Shown one piece after another: positions 33,402-44,213 of a stretch of 64,000 nucleotides of DNA (its first letter is position 1; the number at the start of each line of letters is the position of its first letter). A program made the position numbers and the translations under genes. This DNA is from Thalassia testudinum. Taxonomy: Eukaryota; Streptophyta; Magnoliopsida; Alismatales; Hydrocharitaceae. A model generated the notes under the pieces. That model ran no database searches, was not told the DNA's origin, and saw only the letters and a program-made list of their open reading frames with translations. The DNA lies in contig JAZHRO010000002.1 in the NCBI GenBank assembly GCA_037157565.1, forward strand, positions 73,396,001 through 73,460,000, read 5' to 3'.

Positions 33402-33419
33402 TGGCACCGTTGTCGGGGA
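33402..33419 (+). other. Primer binding site following LTR X1 (tRNA-Asp type)
   Basis: TGGCACCGTTGTCGGGGA, two mismatches from the tRNA-Asp complement, six bases after the LTR end at 33,395. Only about 30 bases of leader follow before LINE sequence resumes at about 33,453. Confidence 0.8.
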
Positions 33420-33452
33420 TAAAAAACCTGACAACAACATTTTATTGTGAAG

Positions 33453-34579
33453 TGATTGATTAACATGTTGCAAAAGTCGATTAGGAAGCTAGATATCTTT
33501 CTAGAAGGAATTTGGACCATGCCCCCATCCTCTTCTCATTTCAGAAGACTTCTCCCACCAAACCCTGACCTTTTCGCTTTCAAAACATGTGGATTCATGA
33601 TTCCGATTTCAAAACTCTTGTCTTCAACATATGGTCCTACTCTGGTACTAGCTCTTCCTCTAATCCCATTAACCTTCTCTATTTCAAGCTCTACTCTCTT
33701 AAGAGGTCCCTTCAACATTGGAATAGATCAACCTTTGGCGATATACATGCTTTGGTTGGGTCCCTTGAGACTCATCATGATGACCTTGAGGCTAAACTCG
33801 TTTCCCATTGGGACGAAGCCTCTACCGCTGAGCTCTCGGATATTCGTATCCAGCTTGATGATGCCCTTTCCAAATTATCTGACTTCTTTGCTCAAAAAGC
33901 CAAAATCCAGTGGATTCACCTTGTGGAGGGGAATAATGCCTTCTCTTTTGCTTCCATCAAGAAATGTTTCGCGAAACGTAACAACAACTCTCTCGCCTCT
34001 TCGATTGGGGATGGCTCCTGGGATCGGGCTGCTTCTAGGGTGACCTCCTTCTTCCGTACTCTCTCTCTTCGGATGGGATTGGTGATATAGACCATCTGCT
34101 TCAAGCAATTCCGCACACTATTTCCTCTACAGACTCAGCTCCTTACCCAACTACCTTCAGAAATTGAGATCTTTGATACCCTTTCCCATATGCCTTCTAA
34201 TTCCACTCTGGGTCTAGATGGCTTTAATGTGGAATTTTACCACTCTTGTTGGGATATTATCAAAGGGGATGTGGTCAAGGCCATAGCCCATTTCTACTCT
34301 GATCATTCCGCCCCAAGATCCTTCAATTCTAACTTTATTGCCCTCATTCCCAAAAAACCCATTGTCAATGACCTCACGGACTTCAGTCCCATTAGTCTTT
34401 GCAATGTTCCTTACAAGATTGCTTCTTCCATTCTTGCATCCAGATTATCTACCCTCATGCCGAAAATCATTTCCCCTAAACAAGCTGGCTTCATCCATGG
34501 TTGTTCCATCTTTGATCACATTTGTACCACCTTTGAGCTTTCCCAATGCTTGGACCTCAAGGTTGTTGATGAAGCGCAA
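33453..34579 (+). pseudogene. LINE ORF2, end of endonuclease to start of reverse transcriptase
   Basis: This is the continuation of the ORF2 broken at 3,236. It opens with YLSRRNLDHAPI (Asp/His of the EEP active site at 33,515 and 33,518), then the linker typical of plant LINEs (WNRSTFGDI, FFAQKAKIQWI). After a frame change near 34,085 comes the RT start: GLDGFNVEFYHSCWDII, FIALIPKK, DFSPISLCNVPYKI and SRLSTLMPKIISPKQAGFI. These are the conserved finger-domain blocks of non-LTR RT. Stops (e.g. after SPTKP) show decay. The frame ends at CAA 34,577-34,579, where LTR C starts, and resumes in frame at 37,322. Confidence 0.88.
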
Positions 34580-35150
34580 TGATGAGGAGATTTAAATATG
34601 CGTTCGTTGTAGTATCCTCTAAATCGCTCAATCAACAAATAAAATTTATTACTCGAATTCAAAAGAGTATCCGAGGTCGAACATAGGAAGCAAATATGGA
34701 ATTCCCGTATTAATCTCAATAAATAATATAAATGAGCACAATTAATTTCTCAAAAACTAATATACAATGTATAACATGAGTATATGAGGGATTTGATGAG
34801 GCAAAAAGACATCTAAAGCAAAATAATGGTGATTTGAATCACCAATTATTAGCTTAGATACACATATAATAATTAATTAATGATCCAAATAAATGAACAG
34901 TATCAACCACTTTAAATCCATGCAAGCTTTAGTGCACAGTGCACTCCCTATCAAACAGATCAGAAGATAGAATCTTTCAGCCAGATGGTTTAAGGGTCCA
35001 CTGCTACAGTACCAAGAGGGCATTGTACTTCTCTTCTTTCTCTTGGCTTCTTCTTCTGCCTGTCTTCTTCAGCCTCCTCCTCTCTGCCTTTTCCTCTTCT
35101 CTTTCTTCAGGCCTTCTTCTTCACTTCACATATGGGAAAGGGCTCGAATT

Positions 35151-35169
35151 TTGGCTAAGTGTTAGCCAA
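35151..35169. repeat. Hairpin TTGGCTAA-GTG-TTAGCCAA in LTR C
   Basis: Perfect 8-bp arms with a 3-nt loop. Related words (CTAAGTGTT) occur at matching places in other L and X LTRs (32,551, 43,499, 52,159, 62,393) without the full palindrome. Confidence 0.7.
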
Positions 35170-37301
35170 AGCATAGAAGAACAAAACCTCCCTTTCCCCG
35201 CTCTCTCTTTCCCTTCTCTTCTCTTCTGCAATGGCAATCGAGCATTCGGGTGAACATGTACCCGGGACCAGGGCTACGGGCATGGGTCACAGTCGAGGTA
35301 TTAGTATAGCTTAGGCAGGTAATCGGGTCGGTGCCAAGCCCGCGTGTAGTGTCACTGGCGAGGCATGAAGGGTGTGCGGGGACCTCACCCCAGGTGTTAC
35401 TTGAGGCGGTAAGCTGATGCGAGAAAAACAATGTATAGCACTCCAGCAGTTCTTGTGTTTCCAAGGTGGGACTAAATCCCACTGCCTTCTTCGCGCGACT
35501 GGCAGTAGTGGTGGTCTTCCAATTGGAGCTGAAGGAGTGCACACTGCTTCCAATTGGAGACCTAGGTCACTTCCTGGAAGGTATCCGCGTCCCCTGGAGG
35601 GTGCACCTGGGGCCTTCATCGCCTAGAGCTTGAAAAACGAGGCTGGAGATGAGCAACAGTGGCGGAGTTCCAGCGATAACCTCAAAAGAGTAACACGGGC
35701 TCAAAGGCCCCAATCAAATAGTCTAGGAGTATCACCGTACCACATGGATTGCAGTGGTGGTGGTCTGGTGGCGTAAGAGTGTGTGAGGTGGTGTGTCGGA
35801 GTCGGAGGAGGAACGTGAAGGTGGGTGAGTTCGGTGGGTGGTTTGGGTAGGCGAAAAGGAGAAATAGGAGAGGGCTTTTGGTCGTGGTGGAACGGTGGGG
35901 CTTTTGGAAGTGGAACGGAGTGGTTTGGTGTTCTGTGGTGGTGGTGCAGGCTTGCCGGAGCTCGGCCGGTAGTGGGGATCGAAGACAGTGAGGGAGAGTG
36001 TGAACAGCAGACAAAATTGGGAAGTTGAGTAAGGAAGGAAGTAGAGGGGAAGAGGGATCGAAGGAACCTAAAATTATGGACGAAGGAGGTAGGGCGGCAT
36101 CTGCTGTGGTTGGCCAATGCTGAGGACGAGGAATTCTCCGACGAGGGAGACGGTGAGGAGGAAGGGGCTAGGGTGCCTCTGATTTGACCGTCGAGAGGCG
36201 GAGGAAGTCGAGGAGGAAGGAGACACTCCCAATTTGGCCGTTGGGAGGCCGTAGGACAACGGGGGTGGATGCTCGCCGAAGCTAAGGCGGAGATGGCTGA
36301 GGAAGGAGTTTGAAGAGGGTTTTTAAGCCATAACCTAGCCGAGAAGATGCGAAATGCAACAGGGGTTCTTTTATAGGCCATAAAAAGCCTTCCCAAGCTT
36401 AGAAAGAAGCTTCCAAGCTGGAGAGGTTCACACAAAAGGGAAACCCAAACCTTTGAAAGGTTCGCATGACCTTTTGGGAAAGAAGTAGAGCCCAAGATTC
36501 GATTCAAATGGAAGACAATTTCACAAGAAATCCTCGTATCAATTTTGGGAGAGATTGATTGAGAGTCGAGTGAGAAATCCTCGCTCAAAACTCGAAGGTG
36601 AAGATTCAACCTTCCAAACATGGCACGAGGACCTACATGCAAAGAAGATGATGAAGTTATGGGCCTCTTTGCAAGGAATTCAAAAAGCTAAGGGTCTGAA
36701 TGAGATAGAAAGAGTCTGATTGGACTAAAATGCAAACTTGGTCAACATGATCTCATATTGGGTCCAAATTTTGGTACAAACCTAATTTGGACCTAAGGAA
36801 TCCAATGGTGAATTTGTATTTAGGTTTTGACCAAGTTTGATTTGGCAATTTATGCAAAAACCCAAATTAGAGCAACTATCTGTCTAAGATTCTATTTTGG
36901 GTCGAGACGAGTTCTGATGGTCAAATTGAAGGTACCAAACCCTAGAGAATATTTTTATATAAATTTTAGAGGATTTAGGTAAATTTTATCCTGCCCAGAA
37001 CCTCAGTAGATTAAGCAGGTTTATTTTTAGGGTTTCAGATGTCATTTAATTCTCGGAACCCATGAAAACTCATTTCTGTCTGCACAGACCTACTTGTTAG
37101 ACATTTAAGACCATTTGACCTTTAATTAACCCCTTAAGAATCCCATGATTGTTATGAAATTGAGATATGCTATTAAAACTGTAGTTTTACCCCTATTTTC
37201 TTATTACTCTCTCAGAATGGATTTGCAGTGAATTATGATCCTCTGGCGGTTATGTAGGAGCATTTATTCCTTGATTATGAGTAATTAAAGATAGATATGG
37301 T

Positions 37302-37321
37302 TGATGATGACGTTATCATCA
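37302..37321. repeat. Terminal hairpin of LTR C
   Basis: TGATGATGACGTTATCATCA is its own reverse complement except at two positions; it ends the LTR on the plus strand. Confidence 0.7.
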
Positions 37322-38101
37322 AAGGTCCACGACTCCAATGTGATTTTTTAGTTAGACTTAAGGAAAGCTTTTGATCTAGTGGAATGGGAAGCGCTTTTTC
37401 GTATTCTTAGTAAATTTGGCTGCTCTTCTATCTTGGCTGACGGTTGCTCTGCTCCTTTTTTCAAGGTTTCTTGGGGCTTGAGACAAGGTAACCCCCTCTC
37501 TCCCTTCCTCTTCGACATCTTCATGGAACCTTTCATTCGGGGCATCAAAGAGTTAGCTTTCAACGGCCAGATCTCCCCCTTCTCCATCAAGAGAGGAGTC
37601 CCTTCTCATTTGACCCTACTTTATGCGGATGACATTATCCTTTTTTTGAATGGGAACCTTAAATCCATATCCAACCTCAAAGTCTTCATTCAGAATTTTG
37701 AATCTCATTTTGGCCCAAGGCTCAACTTGTCTAAGTGCTTCTGCTTCGTCAGAAAGCACTTCCCTCTTGGCCAGCTTTCTCGAATTCTTGAAATTGCTGG
37801 TTTCGAATTGGGTTCTTTCCCCTTCACCTACCTTGAATGTCCTATCTTCACTAGTCATTCCAAAATCTCTTATTTCCAGCCTCTCATTGATAAAGTTCTC
37901 TCTAAACTTGCGAGCTGGAAAGCTAATCTCCTCTCTAACGAAGCCAAACTTCTCCTCATCAAACATGTTCTCACTTCTATCCCTATACACATCCTAGCTA
38001 CCATTGAGGTCCCCAAAATTATCATCAAGAGACTAGTGTCTGCTCTTGCAAATTTCTTTTGGGCCTCTTCTAATTCTTCTAAGCACCACCACTGGATCTC
38101 T
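37322..38101 (+). pseudogene. LINE ORF2, reverse transcriptase palm domain
   Basis: The frame picks up from 34,579: KVHDSNVIF, a TAG at 37,349, then LDLRKAFDLVEW (catalytic Asp in motif A). It continues with SWGLRQGNPLSPFLF and LLYADDIILFL, the catalytic YADD at 37,622-37,633, followed by thumb blocks typical of plant LINE RT (LSKCFCF, GFELGSFPFTYLECPI, SKLASWKANLLS). The catalytic residues of the palm are intact although stops break the protein. A TAG at 38,102 ends the open stretch, but the correct frame carries on behind it. Confidence 0.92.
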
Positions 38102-39582
38102 TAGAGTCGAATTTGCCATCCTACCCACTACAGAGGTCTTGGGGTCCACAATATCTCCCTAGTCACCCATGCCTTCAGAACGAAATGTGTCTGGGACGTT
38201 CTCTTTGGCGACTTTTCGTATGCCACCTTGATGAGAAATCTTTATGGCCACCTCTTCGTCTCCTCTCCTTGTCTCCCCCCAGACTCAAGCCCCTGGTGAG
38301 GACCTATCGGGAAATGCTTCCTTTCCTTCGTTGGAATGTGAAGGAGGGTATGATCAATTTCTGGACGAATCTTTGGATTGGTGACTCTCCTCTCAGAGAT
38401 TTTCTTCCCCCGGACGTCTCTCCCAATGCTGTTTCAGTTAAGGATGTCACCTTGAATCCCTCTCAGGTCCAGAATCTTCATCATCTCCCCAATCACATAG
38501 TGTACCAAATTTCACATACCCCTCTCGTGGAGTCCAAGGACGAACCTATTTGGTCTCCTTCTCCCCATGGCAACTTCTCGATCTCCTCTGCCTATCTCCT
38601 CAACTTCACCAACTCCTCTCACCACTGGATCTTCAAAACCCTGTGGACCCTCAAACTCCCTCTTCGTATGACCCTCCTTTCTTGGAGAGTTATTCATAAT
38701 AGGCTCCCTACAAATGATCAAATCCAACTTCGGGGTATTCCCTTGGCCTCTAAGTGTCTTTGCTATCCCAACAACCCCAAAGTTGAAACCTTGCATCATC
38801 TCTTTTGCTCCAGTGACATCTCCTCGTGCATCTCTTCTTGTGTCTTCCATCTTGCACATCTTCATCCTATCCCCCTTAACCTTCACTTAGGCATTCTTAA
38901 AGGGGAATGCCCTCAGTATGGTTCCAAAGGTATCAATGGCATCATCTTATTCATTTGGTACCTCATTTGGTGGGCCAGGAACAAATGTAGAAATGAAGGT
39001 TTTGTCTTTGAGGGGATCCCTTATTTTCTGGAGCATAATTGGAGGAGGTTCAATATGGTCTCTTGGTTTCGTCTCTTCTGTCCCGCTCGTTTTGTCCTCT
39101 CTTGGGTTCGCCCCTCCCTGGGATTTAAGGTTAATTTTTCTGCCTTCCAGTCCAGTTCTTACTCCTTTTCAGCTTGGGTTGCTCATGACTCTTTGGGTAA
39201 CATCTTCAAGGCAGCCACGGCTAAAATTCCCGCTCTCAACAATGATTTATCCATTCTCAGCTCCATCCATCACTTCCTCAATTTTTGGCCCCACAGAAGC
39301 ATCCGTGTTATCTTAGAGGTGGATTCTTCCATGGTTTACTTTTAGTGGAAAGGCAAGCTGAAAGTTCCTTGGAGGGCTAGATGGCATTACAATCATGCTC
39401 TTCACCTTTTGAATCCCCACATGTCATTACAATTCATTCACCCTTGCGTGAACATCCTGGCTAACTCGCTTGCTCTTTCGACTAACGAGCCTTGGTGTTT
39501 TATCAATTTGGATCACCTTGACCCCAGATCCAAAGGTCTCATTAGGCTGAATAAAATCCATTTCCCCTACGTCACCAGCTAA
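38102..39582 (+). pseudogene. LINE ORF2, C-terminal zf-RVT and RNase H-like region
   Basis: After the TAG the old frame reads ICHPTHYRGLGVHNIS (the RT-to-zf-RVT linker) up to a TGA near 38,298. The reading then shifts by a frameshift to the long open stretch ending at 39,345. There FWTNLWIGDSPL, then SWRVIHNRLPTNDQIQLRGI and CLCYPNN..ETLHHLFCS show the zf-RVT zinc-binding domain. From about 39,150 an RNase H-like block follows (AWVAHDSLGNIFKA, RVILEVDSS). A TAG at 39,343 and then a final TAA at 39,580 end it. The first RNase H Asp is not evident, so activity is unlikely. Confidence 0.85.
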
Positions 39583-39769
39583 GCTTTGGCTTGCTCCATT
39601 TTGCTTTCCTCTTTTTTGTTTGTTAGTATTTTCTATACTAGGCCACGAGTCATGGTCCTCTTTCATTGTACTTGGCAGGTCGTAGTCTAGTCCCCCTGCC
39701 CCTTTTTGTTGCCTCCAGGGAGTGGGGGATGAATAATATTGACTTGCACTTTTCTTAAAAAGAAAAAAA
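39583..39769 (+). other. LINE 3' UTR and A-rich tail
   Basis: A short 3' UTR ends with TTCTTAAAAAGAAAAAAA at 39,752-39,769, the A-rich tail used to prime LINE integration. I found no target duplication matching the 5' side. Confidence 0.7.
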
Positions 39770-40290
39770 TCCGATGATTGTGATTTGGTTTGAGTTTCCC
39801 TCACACTCGTCCTCCCCATCACCACCACCCATACCCTAATCGGCTAAATCCACCATGGCGGTGATTTGATCCACTCTAGCAGCTACTTAAGCTCACCATT
39901 AAGCTTGCGTGACACCTAATCTCTCCCTCCCCCTTGAGTGGTTCCTTTCACTCTATTCCTCCAATAACTCCCTCCTTTCCTCGGTGGTTGGTGATAGAGA
40001 TCACTTTCTCCTTCTGCTCAACCCCTTTAGCCACCGGTTGTTGGCCCATAGGAGTCTCCTTCTTCCGCTGGAGGTTCCTCCCCTTTCGTCATCTTCAACC
40101 ACCGACTGTAGATCCGAGAGAGTCTCCTTCATCCCTTAGATAGATTTACACACTTTAGTAGCATAGTTTACTGCTTTCTAGAATAATTTAGAGTCATAAT
40201 TAGAGTACTATAGAATAGCTAGATGTAGTGTGATGAATGGAATGAATGTGTAGTTTAGGTTTGAATTAGAGTAGATTAGAGTGACCACGC

Positions 40291-40307
40291 TGATGAGAGA
40301 CTCATCA
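40291..40307. repeat. Terminal hairpin of LTR X3
   Basis: TGATGAG-AGA-CTCATCA, perfect 7-bp arms. Confidence 0.8.
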
Positions 40308-41002
40308 TAATCTCTAGTTACCCCTAATTAACTAGTCTTCCTAGTTAATTAGCTAGGGTTATGAATATATAAGGGTTAATTATTAAATAAGGGATATTTA
40401 GTAAATGACCTTAAAATAAGTTTAAAATGATATTTTAACATTCAATTAATAATCTAATTAATAATTGGACTCCAAATCTTATTAGTCATTCTCTTAATTA
40501 ATAAGTAACTTAAACATAAGTATATAATAACTTAAGTAACTTTACTTAATCTAATAAATTAACCTAAAAAGGTCAAAAATGTAAATTCAAGGTCTAATCA
40601 TAATAATTACCTTATTTACTAACATATATAAAAAGTTGAAAAAGATCTAAGTTAAAATAAACCTCTAAAACCTGGGTTTACATTTAGGTCCTTACTATTC
40701 ATTGCAAACGGGTCCTTAATTTTCATAAAGGTCCTTAGGTTGCACTGCATTTAGGTACCTCTCGTCTTCTTCTTCATCCGAGTGAACGGCTGACGACGAA
40801 GAGTGACTCCACCGTGCGATCACTGCCCTGCCGACATCATCCTTCCTTTTCCAAGCTCTTGGAGCTTGCGCTTACCACTCCATCTTCATCCATCGATCTA
40901 GATTACTCAGAAATCCTAATTTCTTGTGGGAGTTAACCTCATCATTGTCGGAGACGATGTTGGGGGTTAAGCTCCCTGAGCTTCTTCTTCGTCGCCATCC
41001 AC

Positions 41003-41010
41003 TATAAATA
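41003..41010 (+). promoter_or_regulatory. TATA box of LTR X3
   Basis: TATAAATA in CCACTATAAATACCCCC, followed by a CT-rich stretch; about 710 bp into the LTR. Confidence 0.6.
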
Positions 41011-43459
41011 CCCCCTCACCCCTTCGATTTCTCTCAAGTTGGCTTCCTTCCCTCTTCTTCACTGTAGCTGACTTCGATAGGCTATTCTCTCTGCAACTCC
41101 GGCAACTCCCCATTTCACTCTCCGACTTCCTCCATCCATCCTAATCAGCTGAGGAGATCCGCCGAGGTCAACCGCATCTCTGGACACCGACGCCAACCAA
41201 GGAGATCCTCTGCTCCATCCATTTTCGCCAGCCAAAGATCTTAAACCCTCTGATTTCATCGTCCGCTATGAACCTTCGACGAAACCCTATTGACCCCTTC
41301 GTCCAGGTAACAGTAGATTAGGAGTAGGAGTAGGGTAGTTCAGGTAGGTAGTTTAGTTGTAATGTATGATTTCTCAGATCGTCTTCTTCGACTTCGGCAA
41401 GTTCCTTGAGCTCGCCAGAGCCTTAATTTCATCTTTTAAATTCATTGATCACCTTCCTTTAACCCTCACGACCATTTCTAATCCATTAAAACATTAAATT
41501 GATCACTGTCTCGCCTAATTCACCTTCACCTTCAGAGCTACTGTTGCTGTCCATGGCGGCAATAACTTAGCTTAGATTCACATTCATAGGGTCCTCCATC
41601 ACCTATTCACAACCTAAGGATCCTAATCCATACTTTAATTTGAGTAATTACCATCTATAATGTAAATGCCCAATTTTTAATTAAACTCCTAAGCTCGCTG
41701 TCTATGGTGGCTCAGGAGTAGTTCAAATTATTAATTATATACATATATAGTATTGCAATTATCTGTTGACTTGTTTTCTCCACTCAATTGAGAGGGAAAA
41801 CAAGTCCTGAGCCTAATCCAACTCAGATTTTATATAAAATGAATTCACTGTTAAATCTTTACTCTAATGAACAATTGAAGGAATTAATTTGTTCCTGAGG
41901 TTCCTTGTCACCCCAGGAAGCTTTTTGAATCTTTAATGGTATAATTTCACATCATCTGTGCACATTTCACCTTTTTCTGGACTCACCGGAGCTCGCAAAA
42001 CAAGTTCTTCAGCCTGTAGAACAGAGTGACAAGCTCCAGATCAATGGTTTGAGGATCACTAATTATGTTGAGGTTGTTTCTTTGAGGTTTAAGTGTTTGG
42101 AGCTTGTGATAGGTCTTCATCTTCTCCAACTCCGGCAGAGTTAGAGAAGCTTGACAGTTAGGTTTCAATCGCAATTAAGAGATCTGAAAGCTTCAGTGTT
42201 GTTCCCTGAGTTCATTTCTATAAGTCAACCACTGTAACAACCCTTGGTTTGTCCTGGCGAACAAACACCTTTAGAAGCTCAGGCGACGAGCCTGGAACCC
42301 TAATTTTTAGGGTTAAATCATTTGTTTAAAAGGTTGGATGAATTCCTGAGGATGAAGAGATCTTCTTCTGGGCTTTAATTTCTTGTGAAAGGTTTAGAAT
42401 AGAAAGTCAAATTTTGAAGCCTTCAAGTCAAACCTAATTCTGATATTTGGGTTTTGTACAAAATCTGATAAATTGAGGAGTCTGAAGAGTTTCTGAGATT
42501 CTGTTAAACTATTTTAGAGTGAATTAAATGAGCTCAGATGAGTGATTTGGTTGGAATTCAATTACTGCTAGTTTGGGTTGTTTTCGAACCTAAACTGATA
42601 GCAGTGGCATTTTGTTGAGATTTAATCTGAAATCTTGCCTAGATTAGTTTGTTTTAACCCTTAGAACTTGTTGAAATCAATTGAGAATGTTCTTAAGTGT
42701 TTGTTCATCTATTCAGAGTTAGAAATCCTTTCTCTGAAGCTTTCAGAGAAGCTCGAAGCCTCTCTGCTGTTCCTGAAGCTTTAAGAGCTTCAAAACCGAC
42801 TCTAGCTGCTGCGGAATCTTTTGCAGAACCCATTTAGACCTTTCGCAAGTTAGAAAAGTCCAGTTGTGGACTCTATGAAGCCTTATTCCATTTCCAGGTA
42901 TTTAAAACCCATAGGAACCCCTAGATTCACTCTTCAAATCGAAGAGGAAAACATCCTCTTAACTTAAAATTGACCCTGTAATCTTGTAGGGCCACCTTAG
43001 AGCTTTCCATCAAGCCTTCTTTCACTTGATTTGGAGCTCTGAGTCGGGAGATATTTTCACTTGAAGTCGGCTCTGAAGGGGGGAAACAAAGTCCTACATC
43101 GGAAGTTTTCGAGCGTGCACATGGGTATAAAACGTTTTTGTTACTGTGGCTTCTCAGTTGTCAGCTCTCAATGCACGATTACGAATGAGCATTTGATCTA
43201 AGCATGTGTGTGTGTGTGCGGGAATGTGTGCCTGCGGGTGTGCACCCGAGTGGGTGTGTGCGATGTTGGCCCTGGGAGGGTGAGGCCTAGGAGGCGTTAA
43301 GCCGATCGACTCGAGAAAGAAATAAACCAAAAATGAACCATAATTGAATAAGGTGAGGACTGAGTAGGGTCTGGTCCTACCCTGATCTCAGGGTGTTGTG
43401 TATCCTTGAAAGGACCTCGCCGCAAACCTTAAACCAATTTTTGGTTAAAGAAAAAAATC

Positions 43460-43740
43460 GATTCAGCTGAAGAGAAGAAGAAAGGAAGAGCTGAAGGTTA
43501 AGTGTTGAAGCTAAAGAAGCTAAGGGAACTAAGGAGAAAAGCTAAAGGAAAGAAAGGAGAAGAACAGGCACTAAGGAGCAAAGAAGAAGAAATTAAGAAG
43601 GAAAGAAGATGGAGGAGCATAAGAGAGAAAAGAAAGAAAAGAGCTCGAGAAAGTATAAGAAAGAGATAAAAAAAATAAAAGAATAGAATAAAAGGAAATG
43701 AAGAAGAAAAAGAAAGAGAGAGAGAAGAGAAAAGATAAAG
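43460..43740. repeat. Purine-rich (A/G) tract
   Basis: About 280 bases almost wholly A and G on the plus strand (GAAGAAGAAAGGAAG-like). It lies near the 3' end of LTR X3 and has counterparts at 57,880-58,075 in LTR D. Confidence 0.8.
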
Positions 43741-44213
43741 GCTGAAGAAGTTAATTTTCTTATTTCATTTTAATTTCTTTTTGTTCTTAAATGTTGTAAT
43801 AAGGCATGTTTTAGTAGAAGAACTTCATATTGCCGTAATTCCTTTGAAATAAATTGAAAATTAACATGTTTACTTATTAATAAAGTAGATCATTTGAGTA
43901 AATATCTTTTCATATGGGATTTTGCATATTCCTTAAGTTTAAATCATTTGGCAAAATTTATGTTCTTAAAATTAACTTAATTATACCACCTATACTTAAA
44001 AAGAAAAATAAAGATAACTAGTGAATTTAAATTAATTATACCTCCCAACGAACGACTTGGACTCAACTAGTAAAAATTTCTAAAATGTTAGGTTAATTCG
44101 ACCCTATAATACTAATCGACACAACTTCGAGTTAACCTAAGTGACTTTTCTCTACTCTTAATTAAGTAAAATTAACTTAATTACTGAGTTGAGGTAAGGA
44201 ACACATCACACGC

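Larger units (their letters stand above)
34580..37321 (-). repeat. Solo LTR C (family L, minus strand) inside the LINE RT
   Basis: It is 2,742 bp from TGATGAGGAGATTTAAATATG to GACGTTATCATCA and shares the order of blocks with the L1 LTRs: ATTCGAGTAATAAA-type start, TGGTGATT hairpin at 34,827, GC-rich leader block and CCAAATTTTGGTACAAA. No clean target duplication is visible (CGCAA before, AAGGT after), yet the LINE frame is continuous across it. No internal sequence remains. Confidence 0.8.
40291..44208 (+). repeat. Solo LTR X3 (family X) nested in LTR X2
   Basis: It is 3,918 bp, beginning TGATGAGAGACTCATCA and ending GGAACACATCA. Perfect CACGC duplications lie at 40,286-40,290 and 44,209-44,213. 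It carries a TATAAATA box at 41,003, a CT-rich leader, an AG-rich tract (43,460-43,740) and the CTCCCAACGAACGACTTGG end motif at about 44,042. No internal region. Confidence 0.9.

Noticed and set aside
35701..36642. A 313-codon minus-strand open frame inside LTR C
   Set aside because: It spans promoter and leader parts of a non-coding LTR, is Ser/Pro/His-rich low complexity, and the matching parts of the L1 LTRs do not keep the frame. Likely chance.
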